In this document: positions 46,980 through 58,145 of the stretch, piece by piece
Layout: every line of letters begins with the position of its first letter
How positions within the stretch are numbered: position 1 is the first letter of the stretch
Source of the DNA: Macrocybe gigantea
Taxonomy: Eukaryota; Basidiomycota; Agaricomycetes; Agaricales; Callistosporiaceae
Length of the DNA stretch: 64,000 nt
Direction of reading: 5' to 3'
Assembly: GCA_011319805.1 (NCBI GenBank)
Contig: SJRY01000182.1
Span: forward strand, 34,335 to 98,334
Translations under genes and position numbers: made by a program
Notes under the pieces: generated by a model
What the model was told of the DNA's origin: nothing
The model's database searches: none
What the model saw: the letters and a program-made list of their open reading frames with translations, nothing else

Positions 46980-47298
46980 AAGCTAGATACCCTTCTGGCA
47001 TTTTTTCCGCATGATCTTCCACATCCGAGAAGGCTGGTTTTTGCGCACCCAAGGTAGCTTGTCTCGGACAGATGTGATGGAACTCGGGGCTCCAAGGAAG
47101 CATGGCGTAGCAGAGTTCGCCGTGCTCATAGCTATTTCGGTGTTCCCGATTAGTGTATCAACGTGCTCATTGTGTAATTTTCTGCCACTTCTATTGAATC
47201 CGTACCGGCGTCTATGTGGCGTGCATCAGCCTGGTGTGTTCCGAATAACCGCAGTGACAATGCGACCACGCATTTCCCGACGCATCTTTCACATTACC
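46980..47298. other. Intergenic between EMC5 and the zinc transporter
   Basis: These 319 bases hold no supported gene. An open frame runs into the transporter from 47011, but the conserved sequence begins at 47299. Confidence 0.5.
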
Positions 47299-49167
47299 AT
47301 GAAAAATAGGACGAAGATTGGCGTCGTCCTATGCATCAGTCTAGTCTTCTTCGTGGCTGAACTCGTGGGCATGTTAGCCCTTTCTTCCGCAATACGCACC
47401 AGCTCATCGTTCATCCTCTTTCTCCAGTCGGTTTTCGCACAAAGAGTCTAGCGCTCATTGCCGATGCTGTGAGTGAACTGACCTTCTCTCACTGTTTCGG
47501 AGCATCAGCTAACATCGATCTTGTCGTTTTCGCTAATACTAGTTTCACTATCTGAATGTATGTTACGACGGTATCCAGCGTTCCGATGCTGAGAATCTAC
47601 TCTATTCAAAATAAAGGATATTGTGGCGTAGTATGTATTCTTCCTTACGTTGTGTCTTCTGCAATTTCGGAACGTGCTTTTTCGGACAGTGCTATCGCCT
47701 TTGTTGCAGCGCAAGTGTGTCCATTCCACGACGCAACGTAATGTGATACACTAACCTCACTGCAGCTCCATGAGAAAGGCCAGCATGTACGCGTACCGGT
47801 TTAATATTCCTCCGATCAAATGATCATTTTTTCGAAGAACGTCAATTTCACGTTCGCTTTTCATCGCGCCGAGCTAGTCGGTACGGAAGACGAGGCATTA
47901 GGCCTGAAATCCGCTTATGCTCGCTGTTTTTTTTTTTTTTTGGGTAGGGGCCTTCTTCAATGGCGTATTCCTTCTGGCGCTGGCACTCTCGATCCTCTTG
48001 CAATCCATAGAGCGCTTTGTCCATATCGAACAAATTGAATCTCCAAAGCTCGTTCTTATCATCGGTTGCGTTGGGCTGGCACTGAATATAACTAGCGCCT
48101 TGGTCGTCCATGGTAGGAAACGCCTTATTCTTCCTCGTCCCAAGCTCTTTAGCCTCAGTTTTTGGGCAGACCACGGTGGACACGGACATGGCAACGACAC
48201 CATCAGTCTCGCGATACGTGACGAAGGCGACACGGCGACACTGAATGATAGTGTTGTAAGTCAAAAGATCCATCTCAGGCTGAAAGCCCTCCGTGCACCA
48301 GCCATGCCGAAACCGATTGCAGCACGCGCAACATAATCATACCTTGGACCCGCCGAAACCGATACCCCAACACAACCTGAATCTTGCTGGCGTATTAGTC
48401 CACCTGTTTGGCGACGCTATCAATAGTCAGCTCAACGTCTTGCTCCGTGTCGCCTCGTTCTTACCCACCAGCAGACGTCGCAGTCATCATAGCTGCCATC
48501 ATTATTTGGAAGGTTCGTTCTCCCGGTCGCTTCTACGCGGATCCGGCCGTGTCGCTGGCGATCAGCTTCATCATTTTTGGCAGTGCCATACCTATGAGTG
48601 AGTATTAGCGGAACGCCGAGCACTCGTCTCCAATTCCAGAGCTTACCAATCTCTGGGCATTTGCGTGCAGCGATGAAGTCGGCCCGGATACTGCTCGAGG
48701 CGGCTCCGTTGTACATCGATCTGGAGAAAGTCAAAGACGACCTCCTATCAGTACGCCTTTCACCCGCGCAATTCGAATACGTCTTTATTCACCGTTGCAC
48801 TACAGATCCCGGACGTCAGGTCCCTCCATGACTTGCATGTGTGGCATCTATCACAGTCGTGCGCATTCTTTCATTATTAGTGATAGCCCAGGTCCATCTC
48901 AGATTCGTCTTCAGCGTCATTCTAGCATCCCTACACGTCTGCGTTCCTCTGGGCACATCGCTCGAGCAATGGGAAAAGACTGAACAATACCTCCAGCATT
49001 GCTTCGAAGCGTACGGAATCACCCATGTGACGATTTCTCCGGAAATACAGAGAGACAGCCACACTCCGACGCAGTCGACTGAGATGATAGGAAGTTGCCG
49101 CATGCCACCTCAAGGCGAGTTTGGATGCGCCGTCAGCGATCTGAAGAAGCGGAGGGTGCAAGTTTGA
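47299..49167 (+). CDS. CDF-family zinc transporter (Zrc1/Cot1-like)
   Basis: The start MKNRTKIGVVLCISLVFFVA leads into ELVVGFRTKSLALIADA and FHYLND-DIVA, the conserved first two helices with the zinc-site His and Asp. Further on are AFFNGVFLLALALSILLQSI, a short histidine loop (DHGGHGHGND near 48170), NLAGVLVHLFGDAINS, YADPAVSLAISFIIFG and a C-terminal cytosolic domain (IPDVRSLHDLHVWHLS, LEQWEKTEQYLQHCFEAYGI). Proteins of this type move zinc out of the cytosol, usually into the vacuole, by exchange with protons. The exons are many and very short (15-60 bases). One intron, 47369-47427, uses a GC donor (GGCATGT) and is required to keep the ELV-VGFR frame. Confidence 0.87.
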
Positions 49168-50050
49168 GCTGGGCTGGAGGCTAGCTTTCTTGATTGACTT
49201 AGACAGGATACACGTTTAAAGCTCTTCTAATGGGATCCCCTGTGTGACTTGCACCTCGTGCATGACGTTAGGTGCCATCCTCGGAACATCAGCATCACTT
49301 GACGTCCAAGACAGTCTTTTCGCCTCTTCACGTTCTATCGCCTTTTTACACTGAAGTCACTACCTGAGATGTGATTAGGTGTCCTGGTGTCTTGCAAAGC
49401 GTGCCTTATGCCAAGGATGCAGTATCCCAGCAATTTAAGCCTTGCAGTGGCAGGGTTCGCACCGGTATGCAGGTGATGTATTGTCAATACGTGAAACGAG
49501 AAATGCCTCAGGAATATATTCTGCTCCACAGCGCCGTTCACTCCGCTTCGCAGAACGGGTCTCTCTGTTCTGCCGAGGAAGTCTCTGATGAATTGCGCAG
49601 TTGTCCCCTCCATCCCAGCGGACCTTGTGATGACGAGTTGCGCAAATAGCTCACTAAAGCACAAAACAGGACCGATGCCCGGGTCGAGGCTAACTGGTAT
49701 GAGCGAGGAATAAATATTAATGAATGCTCAAGGGTGCGATTGAATTCCAACTTTCTGCCATAGATTCTAACCGTCCTTTGCGACGCAATGAGTCGTCAAT
49801 GGACGGCTGTTTGATCTCCAATACTCGGTCCCAAATTTTGACAAAACAAGCGAGCCTGTGTCTGTCACTGTGCTGGTGGTACCGTGTCGACTGCCCTCCA
49901 GGCTCCATTCGATCCGGCACGATCAAGTACAGAGGTGTTTGCCACTACCGAAATACAGCGCAGGGCAGAGTAAACATGAATAAAAATCTCATCTTGAGAT
50001 GAAAAGGACGCAGGGCGAGCGTCGCGTAGTGACTGAATTCACATATTCAG
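49168..50050. other. Gene-poor interval between the zinc transporter and RFC3
   Basis: In these 883 bases, open frames of 90-110 codons exist on both strands (49335-49664 and 49371-49649), but they show no recognisable domain and no splice continuation. I see no tRNA, repeat or other feature. Confidence 0.5.
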
Positions 50051-51439
50051 TCAAATGCTCTTGGCCGACAGTTCGACCGTGTTCTTGAATGCACCCAATA
50101 GTGCTGACAATTGTAGTTTCTCGCTCGCTCCTGTCGAAAGCCGATGTCTCGACCCTTTTTGAGCATAAAGAAGATAGAAAGAGATACCGCAGAAAACATA
50201 CTCTATCGTGGCCAAATAATCCAAGATATAGACGCGTGCATGCGGCTTTAGATCAATCGTTTCTAAATACTCGTAAGCGCCCGCTACGAGGTCCTGCAGT
50301 GCGAGGCCACGTTCTGTCTTAATAGTGGAAATTTCTGCAAGGATGTAAAAGAATATCGCAGGATGATAAAGGCTAAATTCCTTACTTTGGTATGACGTGG
50401 TAAATTCATCCGAAAACATGGAGTTAACGATAGTTTCGATATCAGAAGGTTGAGGATTGCCAGTGCAGTTGTAGATTTCCACCTCGCCAGTGATCTCATA
50501 CGCAGCATGACACGCTTGCAGCACATTGAGAGCGCGTCGCATATCGCCCGTGATAACTTGAGCAGTGCCTTCTTGCCTTCTTCAGTGAGGTTGACCCTGA
50601 CAAGGTATCGAAGGTGAACCGTTATTCCATGGTATGGAAGGGGGATACTCACTTTTCTGCCTCGACAACGCTATCCACCCTCTTTTCGACTTCAGCGGTG
50701 GGTAGTGGAGAAAACCTGAATCTAGTGCAGCGACTCTGAATGGCGGGAATGATTTTGTTGACGTAGTTGCAAATGATGCAGAATCGGACGTTTCTGGTAT
50801 ATTGCTCAATGACTCGTCGAAGTGCTGCTTGAGCCTGCTGCGTCATCATGTCCGCCTCGTCCAGGATGATGAGTTTGTAGCCCTTCGAGAATAACGTCCG
50901 GGTTTCGGCAAAAAGCTTAATTTGCTCTCGGACAACATCGATACCACGTTCATCGGATGCGTTGAGCTAAATAATAGTATGAAATGGTGCGTAGAGAGTA
51001 GCTTGCTGGGGGCTTCACCTCCAATATTTGCTTTCGATACCCAGGTCCATATATGCGCCTCGCCACAGCCAAAATCGTCGAAGTCTTTCCAGTTCCAGGT
51101 GGTCCGTAGAAAAGGAGGTGGGGAAGGCGATTTTTTCAATAAAACGTTCGACTTCACGTACATGCTTCAGGGTTTTGCGGTTGGGAGTAGCGTCCCGGAA
51201 CTTACTAGTGCTTATGATATCTTTATGTGAAACTACGTCCTTTAGTGTTACAGGACGGTACTTTTCGACCCTTAATGGAACATAATCATACGAAAGGACG
51301 CCCTTGAAAGACATAACACCCACCATGGCAGGTTCTCAATGTCGTAGGCCATATCCTCATCGGTAGCCTTTCCTTTGCCTTTCGCGAGGCCAGTCAAAAG
51401 CTCCACGTCACCCATGTTAACATCCTCATCGCTGTCCAT
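50051..51439 (-). CDS. RFC3: Replication factor C subunit 3 (yeast Rfc3, human RFC5)
   Basis: Exon 1 (from 51439) encodes [20 protein letters not shown] and ends DIENLPW. Then come [18 protein letters not shown], the Walker A box in [34 protein letters not shown], the Walker B box in [12 protein letters not shown], the arginine-finger motif SRCTRFRF and the C-terminal collar, ending [11 protein letters not shown]. It is an AAA+ subunit of the clamp loader that opens PCNA on DNA. A frame shift at 51131-51136 falls between RFIEK and the [11 protein letters not shown] block: the genome has six A on the coding strand where seven restore [12 protein letters not shown]. Because the gene is essential, this is most likely a consensus error. 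Confidence 0.93.
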
Positions 51440-51595
51440 TTTGGTTCGGGGTTGGCTTTGAGATTTGGGAAACGTTCGCGACTCGATAGCAATGGGACGT
51501 GTGGCAATGACAGTCGCGGTGAGATGGAACTGTCACGTGATAACTTGCAGCATTGCTTGTGGATACGGGCCTCGCAGCTGGTTTCTGCTAATCTC
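51440..51595. promoter_or_regulatory. Divergent promoter region, RFC3 and the lipid phosphatase
   Basis: There are 156 bases between the start codons. The stretch TGTCACGTGATAAC at 51530 contains CACGTG, a classic E-box/CBF1-type site; its use here is inferred only. Confidence 0.5.
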
Positions 51596-52828
51596 ATGGT
51601 CAAGATCCCCCTTCGCAGGAAAATCCAACAGTACTTTGGAGAGGATGCGTTATACTGGGCAGATAGGTCTTATGCGATAGATTGGTTCGTGCGCGTTCAT
51701 TTTTTTTTCGCAGCGGATGCTGCCGTCAGAAGGCCAAACTGAAGTTCAACGCACACTGACAGGGTAGTGGCCGTTTCCTTCTGGCTTTTCGCAGGAGCCA
51801 CGAATTTCTTTACACCTGTATACGAACGTGTATTCGATATACACGATCCCCTCATCAGTTTTCCGCATCGGAAAGACCAGTCAGTTTAACCCAGCCCGGT
51901 TGTCTAAGCGTATTGCTAATGAGGTATGGTCAGAATAAGCTCCTTTGTGAACCACATAATCGCATTCTGGGTTCCAGTGGGTATCGTATCCGTGGCTGGT
52001 TTCTTCCGTCGTTCCTTTGTGGAAATACATCATGGAATGCTTGCCCTAGTCTCCGGAAAGTACGTCGATGAGGCTTACAATCAATTATACGTCGTCACCA
52101 CTATCCTGAAGGGGCCTCGCCACATTGGTGACCGTCCTACTGAAGCACAGAGTCGGTAGGTGGCAACTTGAAGACACCTTGCAACAGCCACTCTTGACGC
52201 TTATACTAGGTCGTCTACGACCTGATTTTCTGGCCCGTTGCAAGTGGGACAGCCATATACACAAATGCACTGGGTAGGAAGCTTTATTTTCCAAAGCGAC
52301 GTTGCTCACAGGTGACCAGAGCCGCTCACGCTGTTTCAGGTGGAAGGAAGTCCTTTCCATCTGGACATTCATCGACCGCATTTGCAGGCATGACTTTCCT
52401 TTCCCTATGGATCGCCGGTCATACCACCGCCTGGTGCTTTGGCAAGTCCAGACCCATAGGAAATTATAGATCTAGTAGGTTGGCCAATTTGTCCTTAACG
52501 CTTATACCTTTGGCCTGGGCAGCCTTTGTGGCTATCACACGTTTGGAGGATTATGTGAGTCTCGTTCTCAATGCGAAGCGTTGATAAGGTTCAGATCTTT
52601 TGCCGCCAGAAACATCACAAAGAAGACATCATTGCAGGCAGTCTGATTGGCCTTGTAGCAGCCGTGGTCTGCTATCTGGCCTTCTGGCCGAATCCATTTT
52701 CTGCAAACGCTCTCGTTCGCCATTTGCCGGGCCATCCACGGATAGTCTACGCCTCGGACGAAAACAGACCGGACAACGTCGAATTTCAGTTGACTTCGTT
52801 GGAAATGGACGGAATAGACAATGTATGA
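51596..52828 (+). CDS. PAP2-type lipid phosphate phosphatase (Dpp1/Lpp1-like)
   Basis: The first exon reads MVKIPLRRKIQQYFG, then WADRSYAIDW. The three PAP2 motifs follow: GRLRPDFLARCKW near 52210, GGRKSFPSGHSSTAFAG near 52345 with the catalytic PSGH, and AITRLEDY joined across an intron to RHHKEDIIAGSLIG near 52550-52640 with the second catalytic histidine. Six hydrophobic segments are spread over the exons. Enzymes of this type remove phosphate from diacylglycerol pyrophosphate, phosphatidate and related lipids, with the active site facing the lumen or outside. Its stop is only 25 bases from the convergent stop of the CID gene. Confidence 0.9.
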
Positions 52829-52853
52829 TAACACAGAATGCAATGCGGTGATG

Positions 52854-55268
52854 CTATGACCCCTCAACTCCTGAATTCCGGACGAATACCCACTTATCAC
52901 CGATGCGTTGCATGCGACCTCCTCCTCCCTGTGATGCCGATGCAGGCTTGTCCTCAGCGACTTGCGGATTGGGTGACCCTCCAAGAACAACAGCATCCGT
53001 TTCCTGATGGCTGTCACTGTCATAGCGCCAGTCATGAACATTTCGGGTATTGCCGTGCTGAAAGCCTCCTCGACCCCGAGAAAAACCTTGACTTGCGCCT
53101 GAACCTGTCCAGGCAGAACCAAATGAATTGGACCAGTTCTGTCCCGAGTTGGACTGATCGCTGGCGAAGTATGCCACTCCTCCCGTCATGACAAATTGCA
53201 TGAGCTGTTCGGTTGAGGGTATGTGCCCGTGAGTGACCTCCCACATCTTCCCGAGCGCTTCCCACGATGTGGAAGAGGTAAAATCGAAGGTCGAAAAATC
53301 GAAACTCTCGAGCCCTTGTCCGGCGGCTTGTCCACCTGACATTGGATGTGTGTCGATCGCACTCGTACTTGTAGTCGCATTGACTGTGGCTGATGGAGCC
53401 GATGATGACGGCGTTGGAGAATTTTTTGCACCCGCAGATGGCGGGGGCCGGTCTGCTCGTCCCGAATGGAAGGCGCAGATGAGGAAGGAGTGGATGGTTT
53501 TTCGGGGGGTGGAGTGGATTCAGAGTCCGGTGAACGTGGCCTGCGATCGCGTCCAAACTCGTCCTTTTCGTTGTCGCCACTGTGGGACCTTTCCCTTTGG
53601 GCACGAGGTGCAGTAGGCGGTGCATACGAGGGTCTCCGAGGCGGAGAGTACGGTCTTACATCGCGCCTGCCCGAGTATCTACTTGGAGGACTTCTTGAAC
53701 GGCTCCGGGTCCCCTCCGTTGCGGACTGCGGTCTCTGTCTCTATCTCTCCAGCGATCCCGGTCACGGTCCTCCCATCTTCGACCTTCACCCCACCCACGC
53801 GCTTTATGATAGTTTCTGGCGTTTGACCGATCGTCATGCTGATTCACGTATGCATTCACACGGTCTGGGCTATGAAACCGATCATCTCTGGGGTCTTTAG
53901 GATGTGTGTCATTGGGTTCGTTTCGCAATGAAGGAGTAGGAAAACCAGATCCGGGTGTTACAAGTAGAGCATGAGGTGCTTGTTGTGAAGGTGCTGCACT
54001 ACTCGCTGTCTGTGCTAACGCTAATTGCTGCAATAAAGCAAGCTGAGCAGCATCGATCCCACCACCTGCTGTGTTTGTTGTTATTTGCCTGCAGTGCCCA
54101 TGAAGGTTGATGTAGATGCAACAGAGTTGTGGCGACTCACGAAGGATTCTGCGCAACTGCCGCATTTGCAGCTTGGGCGAGTAATGCCAATAATGTAGCC
54201 TGTGGGTCTGCTACGGGGGGTACAGGTGGTTGTGTCGACGTCGGCGGAGTCGTCGTAACGCTTTGATGGACTGGCACTCGTGGGTCGGACGCTTTCGTTT
54301 CGGTCACTGAGTCAAAACAAACCAAATCAAATTTCAGTGGTGTTCTCATGTTAAAGGCGTTTTAGAGTGACAGGATTTGGCTGGATTACACAGGTAGAAG
54401 AAATACTTAGCGAACTCATTAGGACAGCGATATGCACCTTTTTCCGGCCCATTCATAACCTCCGCTAACCGGGACAAAATCTTCGGTGGGAACGTGCTTC
54501 CTTTAACCCAGATATCAAGGACTTTCTTGGTCTTTTCCTGCGATGGGTGATAATCAAGTCAGGATGGTTACTATCTGACAGTTTGGTTTTAAGCAGCATA
54601 TATAATCTTCGGTTCGCCTGAAATGCAGCGGCCTCGGAGGATAGGCACTTTTGGGAAGGGACTAATGGTCACGATCCAAGGCCTTGGGGACAGTAACCAG
54701 TCCAAATGCATGCCAGTTGCGAAACGTAATTATGTACGGATGGGAGGTCCCAGAATTGCGACCCGTATTGTCAGTCCCGAATCAGACAAAAAATGCTAAC
54801 CTTTGATTCTGGAATTCCGCTGGCGACCATGTCCTGAAACAAGCCTTCGAGGATACCCTCGACTTTGAGTAAAAACGAAGCACTATTGCCTACCGGGCTG
54901 TTGACATCGCCTGTAAGACCCTGTTTGGTGACTTGGTGCCTCGCGGCTCGTGACAGAGCATCAAAAACATAGAGACTGGAAACCTTTGCCGCGGGAGGAA
55001 GTTTCTTGTGAGTGCGGTAGAGTATTGACACTAGCTGGGTATCCTCCTGTAAGGTGAACCCTGTGTAAGGCAGACGCCTTAACAGCCGAAAAGCACTGGA
55101 AGTACTGGCCTCCATCGACTTCAAGGCGATCTGGGTCAATTTTTCCATCTTTGAGGCAGATAATCGCTTTGCCTGCACCACCTCTTTCAGGACCGACTCA
55201 AACTCCTAGATTCCATAATCAGAACAGCTGGTATATAAATGAGGCAAACTCACGTTGAGAGGAGCCAT
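52854..55268 (-). CDS. CID-domain RNA polymerase II CTD-interacting protein (Nrd1/SCAF-like)
   Basis: The first exon is five codons (MAPLN, 55268-55254). It splices to EFESVLKEVVQAKRLSASKM and then to the CID/RPR fold (AFRLLRRLPYTGFTLQEDTQ, LPPAAKVSSLYVFDALSRAA, LKVEGILEGLFQDMVASGIP, EKTKKVLDIWVKGSTFPPKI, MNGPEKGAYRCP). The rest is low complexity: TPPTSTQPPVPP, an Arg-Asp/Ser-rich block (RDRDRWRDRDRDRSPQRRG) and a C-terminal domain with FTSSTSWEALGKMWEVTHGH and GDKWVFVRNSGVEGS. CID proteins read phosphorylated CTD repeats and act in RNA 3' end formation and termination. No RRM could be found in the parts I translated, so orthology to Nrd1/Seb1 is not claimed. Confidence 0.8.
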
Positions 55269-55426
55269 AGGACTCGCTAGAGAAGGGGGTATGCCTGTCG
55301 AAACCCGTCGTCTGCGTCGTGTGTAATGCCGTGAGTGAGGACGAAGATGTTTACATCTGTTGTCGACCAAGGTCTGGCTTCCATGTGGTCTGTGCGTCCG
55401 ACATCCAAAGTTCGCGCGGCACGTCA
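55269..55426. promoter_or_regulatory. 158 bp divergent promoter, CID gene and PET117
   Basis: There are 158 bases between the two start codons and no intervening gene. Confidence 0.6.
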
Positions 55427-55719
55427 ATGAGCACCCGGAGAGCGAAGCTGACCCTCTGCGGTGCCATCCTGTTCTCGACTTTCACGATATGGGCTGTGCA
55501 CCACCAGCAGAATCAGGAACGCGAGGTCAGTTACCTGTTCGAGCCCTAGCCGCATTCAATTGACATCGTTCATTATAGAACATGTACAAAGGCGTTCTTC
55601 GCGACGATGAGCGCCGGAGGGAAAAGACGCATAGAAGGGAGGAAGACCTGCTAGAATCGAAGCGCAAGCGCGAGCTTTACGAGCGCTATCAGACGGTCGA
55701 ACATGCGCCATCGGACTGA
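55427..55719 (+). CDS. PET117: Cytochrome c oxidase assembly protein Pet117-like
   Basis: There are two exons, 55427-55525 and 55579-55719, with 240 nt giving 79 residues. The protein starts MSTRRAKLTLCGAILFSTFT with one transmembrane helix, then HHQQNQERE joined to NMYKGVLRDDERRREK and a highly charged helix. This is the Pet117 pattern. It is a small inner-membrane protein needed to assemble complex IV (partner of Cox15 in yeast). COX9 lies 17 kb away, with no sign of linkage. Confidence 0.85.
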
Positions 55720-56358
55720 CGTACGCCTTCTGTGGCGAACGTCAATATGATATAGCGTTCATACCAAGTGGATCTTACTATCACTACTCATCTCATAAAC
55801 TGCCGCCGCAAATGGCGCCCTGTCAATCGCTGGCCAAAACACTGTAGGATCGACTCCAGCAAATCAGGATACCTTTGCTGTCAGTAACGCAGTAAACCCA
55901 ATCCAACGCAAAAACGGTGGCGTCCATCATGCCTGCAATTGACCTGACACCCTTTGTCTCCCAGAGCTTATAGGCACACTTTCCTGGCACCATCATATAC
56001 CTCTTGCATTGCCAATCTGCCATACCAGTATGATTCACTCGGCGAATATGTGAAGTCCGTTGATCCTAGATTCGATACAAAGTAACATCTTGATTCGTTG
56101 TTCCGCTTCTAGTCTGGATGGCCTTCAACCACCCATAGCCGACATTTAAATTGTTCAACAATGTAAGTGTAACCTGAGTGTAACGGTCCATTTTCCGCCA
56201 AGTGCGAGTCTGACCTACATGGTCCTCATTGATGCCACAACGGGCACAAACAATCTTTGATGAAAATTTTTTGCAGGACAAGCCACTTCGGACATATAAA
56301 ATTCAACCCTGACCTATGACGGTTTTCGTGTTCTACTATCATCGTTTCGGGGCCAGCA
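55720..56358. other. Interval with two unassigned open frames on the minus strand
   Basis: Minus-strand open frames at 56066-56281 (71 codons, MSCKKFSSKIVCARCGINED) and 55823-56038 (71 codons, ending ILICWSRSYSVLASD) lie end to end. They could be two exons of a small cysteine-containing protein, but I found no good splice pair and no known motif. They are not called as a gene. Confidence 0.35.
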
Positions 56359-57875
56359 ATGTATTATGCATTGGTCATTGACGAGATCCTTCGTCATGTT
56401 TTTAGTTTTCTTGTCCAAGATGCCGTCAGTTCCTTGGCGGCGGCAGCGCGCTGCTGTAGAACGTGGAAGGAGCCGGCTTTGGACCGATTATGGTGGTCAC
56501 TGACCTCCGTTCACCCACTTCTGCACCTTATTCCGGGCATACAATTTCGTGACGGTCGATATGTGTGTACTTTGTCATACCGTTCGACGTTAGCTGACCT
56601 TTTTGCCCATTGTAAGGTCGTGACTGCGTCAGACCAGGCAGGAAATCTGACGCGTTTCGATTATTACTCGCAGAGAGTGAAGCATATCAAGTATGATCGT
56701 CATGTGGCACTTGATTCTTCAGTTATCTCCATTCTTTCAGACTGGCATATGCCTCCTTGCACTGGTCTTCTTCCTTCCCTCCGAACAGCCAAGTTCTCCT
56801 TGACCGCCTTCCCCATACTTCATAAACAGTTAGGACTCTCGCCTTGTCTGACTGGCATCAATCTGGATCTTGGATTCAAGACAGTTGACGTCGTCTATAG
56901 TTTGCGCCTGGACGATATCGCAGAGTATCTCGAGGAAGTGAGGCGGGTCGCGACGGATTTGCAAGTAGTCAGCATTCGGGGAATGCTCTCGCAACGACTG
57001 AATGACGTAGTTGCCTCCATGCGCCATGTCCGAATCCTTTCCGTTCGTACTGGTTATTCTTTGACCGGTCAAGCATTGTTGTCCTTCGCGCACTTCCCGT
57101 TCCTCGAGGAGCTTGAATTGCACGCTGCACACTTACGCCTTGATGACCTACGGACTTGCGTAGCAATCAGTCAGCAACATTTCCTGTGTTACGGACCCTT
57201 CGCGTGCGGGCTTCCAGCTCCGCCCTTATTCCTCTTCTTGAGGCAATGTCGAGTAGAGATTTGGCATTGCTTTGGGTAGAAATAGAAGATCACGAGGTTG
57301 ATTCGACATCCTGGCAATCTATCTTAGCCGTTCTCGTGGACAAGGCGCACGACACGCTTCGCAATCTCACAATAGAACATCACATAGAACTAGACGATGA
57401 GGACTTATACTCCGAAGACGATGTTAATCATGATACGCAGACGACACCAAACTCAAGAATGACTTTCAATGATTTCAAAGTATTGGCCAAGCTCAAGCGC
57501 ATACAAAATCTCACTTTCGACATGACTTTACCTCCAATAATGAATGACGAAGACATAGACAAGCTGACAAGCTGGTGGCCGGAATTGATCCATCTGGACC
57601 TTGCTTCTGGCTCATCGGGGATGCCAGTTGGAGAGCCGATCACGCTGAGATCGTTGTTCTGCTTCGCACGAAATTGCCCCAAGTTGGTGAGCCTTGTGTT
57701 ACCTTTGGACGTGTCGCGTGGTTCGCTGGACAGGTCCTTGGGCTCTGATGTTTGTCAACGCTCATTGAGGGCGCTGACCGTCAGTGATCTTCCAGGACGC
57801 GACCTATTGTCCTTTGTCCCATCACTCCGTTGCCTTTTTCCATCGTTGGTCGAGTTGCACAATTTGAGGGAGTGA
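56359..57875 (+). CDS. F-box/leucine-rich protein of the expanded agaricomycete type, one frame break
   Basis: The protein begins MYYALVIDEILRHVFSFLVQ and RCCRTWKEPALDRLWWSLTS, the usual F-box of the large basidiomycete families. Leucine-rich, repeat-like sequence follows (LPSLRTAKFSLTAFPILHKQ, LEELELHAAHLRLDDLRTC, LVDKAHDTLRNLTIEHHIEL, LTSWWPELIHLDLASGSSG), ending FPSLVELHNLRE. The gene is intronless. The frame changes at about 57164, between LRTC and SNQSATFPVLRTLRVRAS, which one added base would restore. It is either a real recent lesion or a consensus error. It probably serves as an SCF adaptor with unknown substrate. Confidence 0.75.
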
Positions 57876-58145
57876 CTTGGCATTTCATTATAGACTCGAA
57901 TTGACGACTAGATGCCCTTAGATACTCATAGATACATACCTAGACATTGGAGTACTGACTGATTGTATATCTCCTGCGAAACACATTGTTGACGAGAGAG
58001 CTTCAATTCGGTTCTTGGCGACCGAGGTTTGTCAGCGACACGTGTTCGACTGTGACGGAACGCGATCGTGACAGACTATATTTTGGCTGAAAGCCTCATT
58101 ACTGGGGCACTCCACCTCCCTTTCCTTTCTCCCTGCACTTTTACC
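57876..58145. other. Promoter region of DNMT5
   Basis: These 270 bases lie between the F-box stop and the DNMT5 start. No gene is seen. Confidence 0.5.

Noticed and set aside
49335..49664. 110-codon minus-strand open frame between the transporter and RFC3
   Set aside because: It has no domain, no splice continuation and a competing plus-strand frame over the same bases.
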